From the NCBI GenBank assembly GCA_944322775.1, contig CALUQA010000058.1, positions 1 through 15,313 on the forward strand: a stretch of DNA of 15,313 nucleotides, in the 5' to 3' direction. Source of the DNA: an uncultured Elusimicrobiales bacterium. Its GTDB lineage: Bacteria > Elusimicrobiota > Elusimicrobia > Elusimicrobiales > Elusimicrobiaceae. A program made the position numbers and the translations under genes. The notes beneath the pieces are model-generated. The model was given only the letters and a program-made list of their open reading frames with translations. It searched no databases and was not told the origin of the DNA. Positions 13,471 through 15,313 of this stretch are shown piece after piece (position 1 is the stretch's first letter; each line of letters begins with the position of its first letter).

Positions 13471-15063
13471 ATGACTTCACAAAATATGCACAATGCAGAC
13501 TTTTTCCGCACGCGCTATGAAGAAATGAAAACCCAGTCGCGCGACTGGCAAAGCGCCTGGAAAGAACTGGCGCGCTATATCGCCCCGACGCGCGGTTTTT
13601 TTGAAGGGGACCGCCCCGGCGACGGGCGCAAAATAGACCACCGCACGTTGATTGATTCCGACCCGCTGATGGCGGTGGAAGTGCTAAGCGCGGGAATGGT
13701 GTCTGGGTTGACCAGCCCGGGGCGCACGTGGTTTGAGCTGTCTTTGGCCGACGGAGAACTGATGAAGCAAAGCGCCGTGCGCGCCTGGCTTTATGAAGTG
13801 CGCCGCCGCATGGAAGAAGTGTTTGCCCGCAGTAATGTGTATAACACGCTGCACGGGTTTTATCAGGAAATTTCCGTCTTTGGCACGGCGGCTTTTTTGC
13901 TGGAAGAAGATTTTGACCGCGTGATTAACTGCCGCTCTTTTACCGCCGGTGAATATGTGCTGGACTGCGACGGCCGGGGTCGCATTAACGCCTTCGGGCG
14001 GGAGTTTTGGCTTACGCCGCGGCAAATGCAGCAGCAGTTTGGCGAAGAAAACTTGCCGCCCGCCATTCGCCGTGCCGCGCAGGAAAACCGCGGCGGCTGG
14101 TTTAAGGTGCTGCACGTTATTCTGCCCAAAGAACAAGCGGACGGAAGCAAACTGGACCAGGCACACATGCCGTATGTGTCGGTTTATTTTACCCCGCAGG
14201 GCGAGTTTTTGCGTCGCGGCGGATATCGCGAGTTTCCCGTCATTGCCGCCCGTTGGGAAGTGCGCAACTCCAGCGATGTATATGGCCGCGGCCCCGGCTG
14301 GAAAAGTTTGGGCGACGTGAAAATGCTGCAAAAAATGCAGAAAACCAAACTCATCGCGCTGGATAAAAACACCAATCCGCCCATGATGGTGTCTGCCAAT
14401 GTGCAGGGGGAAGTGAACCTTTTGCCCGGCGGGCTGACGCGCTACAGCGGCAGCGGAAGCGAAGCCGCCGTCAAACCGGCCTATCAGGTGCCGGTGGATT
14501 TAAACGCGTTGGAACAAAGCATAGAGCGCGTAAAACAAACCATTAAAAGCCAGTTTTTTGCCGACGTGTTTTTAATGCTCAGCACGCAAAATTTTACCAA
14601 CATGACCGCCACCGAAGTGGCCGAACGTCACCAGGAAAAAATGCTGGTGCTGGGCCCCGTGCTGGAGCGGCTTAAAAATGAACTGCTGGACCCGCTGATT
14701 GAACGCACCTTTGCGCTGATGTACCGCCGCGGCGTTATTCCGCTGCCGCCGCCGGAAATACAGGGGCAGGATTTAAAAGTGCAGTATGTGTCCATGATTG
14801 CCCAGGCCCAAAAACAAAGCGGCATGGCGGCCTTGCAGCAAGGCATTTCTTTCACCACCGCCCTGGCCCAAGGCAACCCGGAAGTGGTGGACAAAATTAA
14901 TTTTGACGCCGCCTTGGAAGAAGGATTGGAAATGTTGGGCGTGTCCCCTTCCGTGCTGCGCTCAGACGAAGAAGCGGCCCAAATACGCCGCCAGCGCCAG
15001 CAGGTGCTGCTGGCCCAAAGCAACGCGCAGAAAGGCGTGGCTTCGGCGGCAAAAACGGTTTAA
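13471..15063 (+). CDS. Phage portal / head-to-tail connector protein (podovirus type)
   Basis: This is the ring at the phage capsid vertex through which DNA is packaged and to which the tail attaches. The 530-residue length is normal for the podoviral head-to-tail connector family (Head-tail_con type). The start FFRTRYEEMKTQSRDWQSAW...YIAPTRGFF, the block VLSAGMVSGLTSPGRTWFEL, and the block NMTATEVAERHQEKMLVLGPVLERLKNELLDPLI are typical of that family. The C terminus is Gln/Ala-rich. The ATG at 13471 has AAGGTGA at 13461-13467. The position after the terminase pair supports the role. The family is the one found in Bordetella phage BPP-1-like and related podoviruses rather than the siphovirus or myovirus portal families. 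Confidence 0.92.
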   Translation: MTSQNMHNADFFRTRYEEMKTQSRDWQSAWKELARYIAPTRGFFEGDRPGDGRKIDHRTLIDSDPLMAVEVLSAGMVSGLTSPGRTWFELSLADGELMKQSAVRAWLYEVRRRMEEVFARSNVYNTLHGFYQEISVFGTAAFLLEEDFDRVINCRSFTAGEYVLDCDGRGRINAFGREFWLTPRQMQQQFGEENLPPAIRRAAQENRGGWFKVLHVILPKEQADGSKLDQAHMPYVSVYFTPQGEFLRRGGYREFPVIAARWEVRNSSDVYGRGPGWKSLGDVKMLQKMQKTKLIALDKNTNPPMMVSANVQGEVNLLPGGLTRYSGSGSEAAVKPAYQVPVDLNALEQSIERVKQTIKSQFFADVFLMLSTQNFTNMTATEVAERHQEKMLVLGPVLERLKNELLDPLIERTFALMYRRGVIPLPPPEIQGQDLKVQYVSMIAQAQKQSGMAALQQGISFTTALAQGNPEVVDKINFDAALEEGLEMLGVSPSVLRSDEEAAQIRRQRQQVLLAQSNAQKGVASAAKTV

Positions 15064-15113
15064 AAGCTGCAGCGCGGGGCGGCCTAAAATTAACGAGCGC
15101 CCCCCTGCAGTGC

Positions 15114-15144
15114 CGGGGGAAAACGCACCGGACGTTTTCCCCCG
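15114..15144. other. Perfect 12-bp hairpin between portal and next gene
   Basis: Arms CGGGGGAAAACG (15114-15125) and CGTTTTCCCCCG (15133-15144) pair perfectly over a 7-base loop. No T-run follows. It ends 24 bases before the next ATG and dominates the 105-base gap. It could modulate translation or protect or cleave the late mRNA. Confidence 0.85.
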
Positions 15145-15168
15145 AGGCAAAAATCCGGCACCAAAACT

Positions 15169-15313
15169 ATGAAAAGAAGAACATTAGAGCAACGCAGCGC
15201 GGCCGATTTGGCCGCCGTCTTAAAACTGCCGCAGGGCAGACGGCTTTTATGGCGCCTGCTGCAGGCGGCCCAGGTGGACAGGCACGGCTTTGTGCCCGGC
15301 GACGCACAGGCAA
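15169..15313 (+). CDS. Bbp19-like phage protein, 3'-truncated by the window edge
   Basis: The frame is open from the ATG at 15169 to the window's end (48 codons). The visible sequence, with LAAVLKLPQGRRLLWRLLQAA and then VDRHGFVPGD, matches from memory the pattern of the short Bbp19-type proteins (L...P.GRR.LWRLL...V....F) encoded just after the portal in BPP-1-like podoviruses. Their function is not established. No good Shine-Dalgarno is within 15 bases of the ATG (the nearest is GAGG at 15144-15147), and the strong hairpin lies just upstream, so translation may be controlled or the start may be slightly different. Confidence 0.7.
   Translation, partial: MKRRTLEQRSAADLAAVLKLPQGRRLLWRLLQAAQVDRHGFVPGDAQA

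Overview
The window joins two unrelated segments. Bases 1 to about 10,600 hold the distal part of a type II secretion / type IV pilus-like operon from a Gram-negative (diderm) bacterium. Bases from about 10,600 to the right edge hold the start of a tailed-phage (podovirus-like) packaging and head module, probably a prophage. The moderate GC content, a secretin with its partner protein, and a run of six (pseudo)pilin genes fit Elusimicrobiota, whose sequenced members carry many pilin-like genes. That taxonomic guess is inference, not proof.

Secretion operon, all on the plus strand with short gaps: a truncated PilP/GspB-like secretin partner (1-771), the secretin (803-2392), the assembly ATPase (2493-4226), the inner-membrane platform protein GspF/PilC (intact frame from 4235, but with a TAA at codon 23; open frame 4316-5458), three major-pilin-like genes (5476, 6060, 6588), and genes resembling the minor tip set GspI/PilV (7136), GspJ/PilW (7645) and GspK/PilX (8374). 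The last gene (8845-10542) encodes an exported HExxH metallopeptidase. A very strong intrinsic terminator (10554-10593) closes the operon. The ATPase and platform protein would drive assembly of the pseudopilins into a periplasmic or surface fibre working with the secretin; the peptidase is a natural candidate for a substrate or helper. An internal promoter (6016-6044) could let the second to sixth pilin genes and the peptidase be expressed separately.

Phage segment: a 400-base non-coding stretch holds the putative left boundary and a perfect-consensus promoter with repeated palindromes (10806-10871). It is followed by the small terminase (10949-11641, TTG start) and the large terminase (11638-12954, overlapping by ATGA). 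A second AT-rich regulatory stretch has another perfect-consensus promoter (13041-13069) of the same design. Next come a small two-helix membrane protein on the opposite strand (complement 13170-13349), the portal/head-to-tail connector (13471-15063), a perfect hairpin (15114-15144), and the start of a Bbp19-like gene (15169 to the edge). No integrase, repressor, capsid or tail gene is inside the window.

The main points of interest are the in-frame stop in gspF, the twin repeat-decorated phage promoters each followed by a terminator-like structure, the reversed small membrane gene between terminase and portal, and the disulfide-rich pilin set linked to a secreted metallopeptidase.
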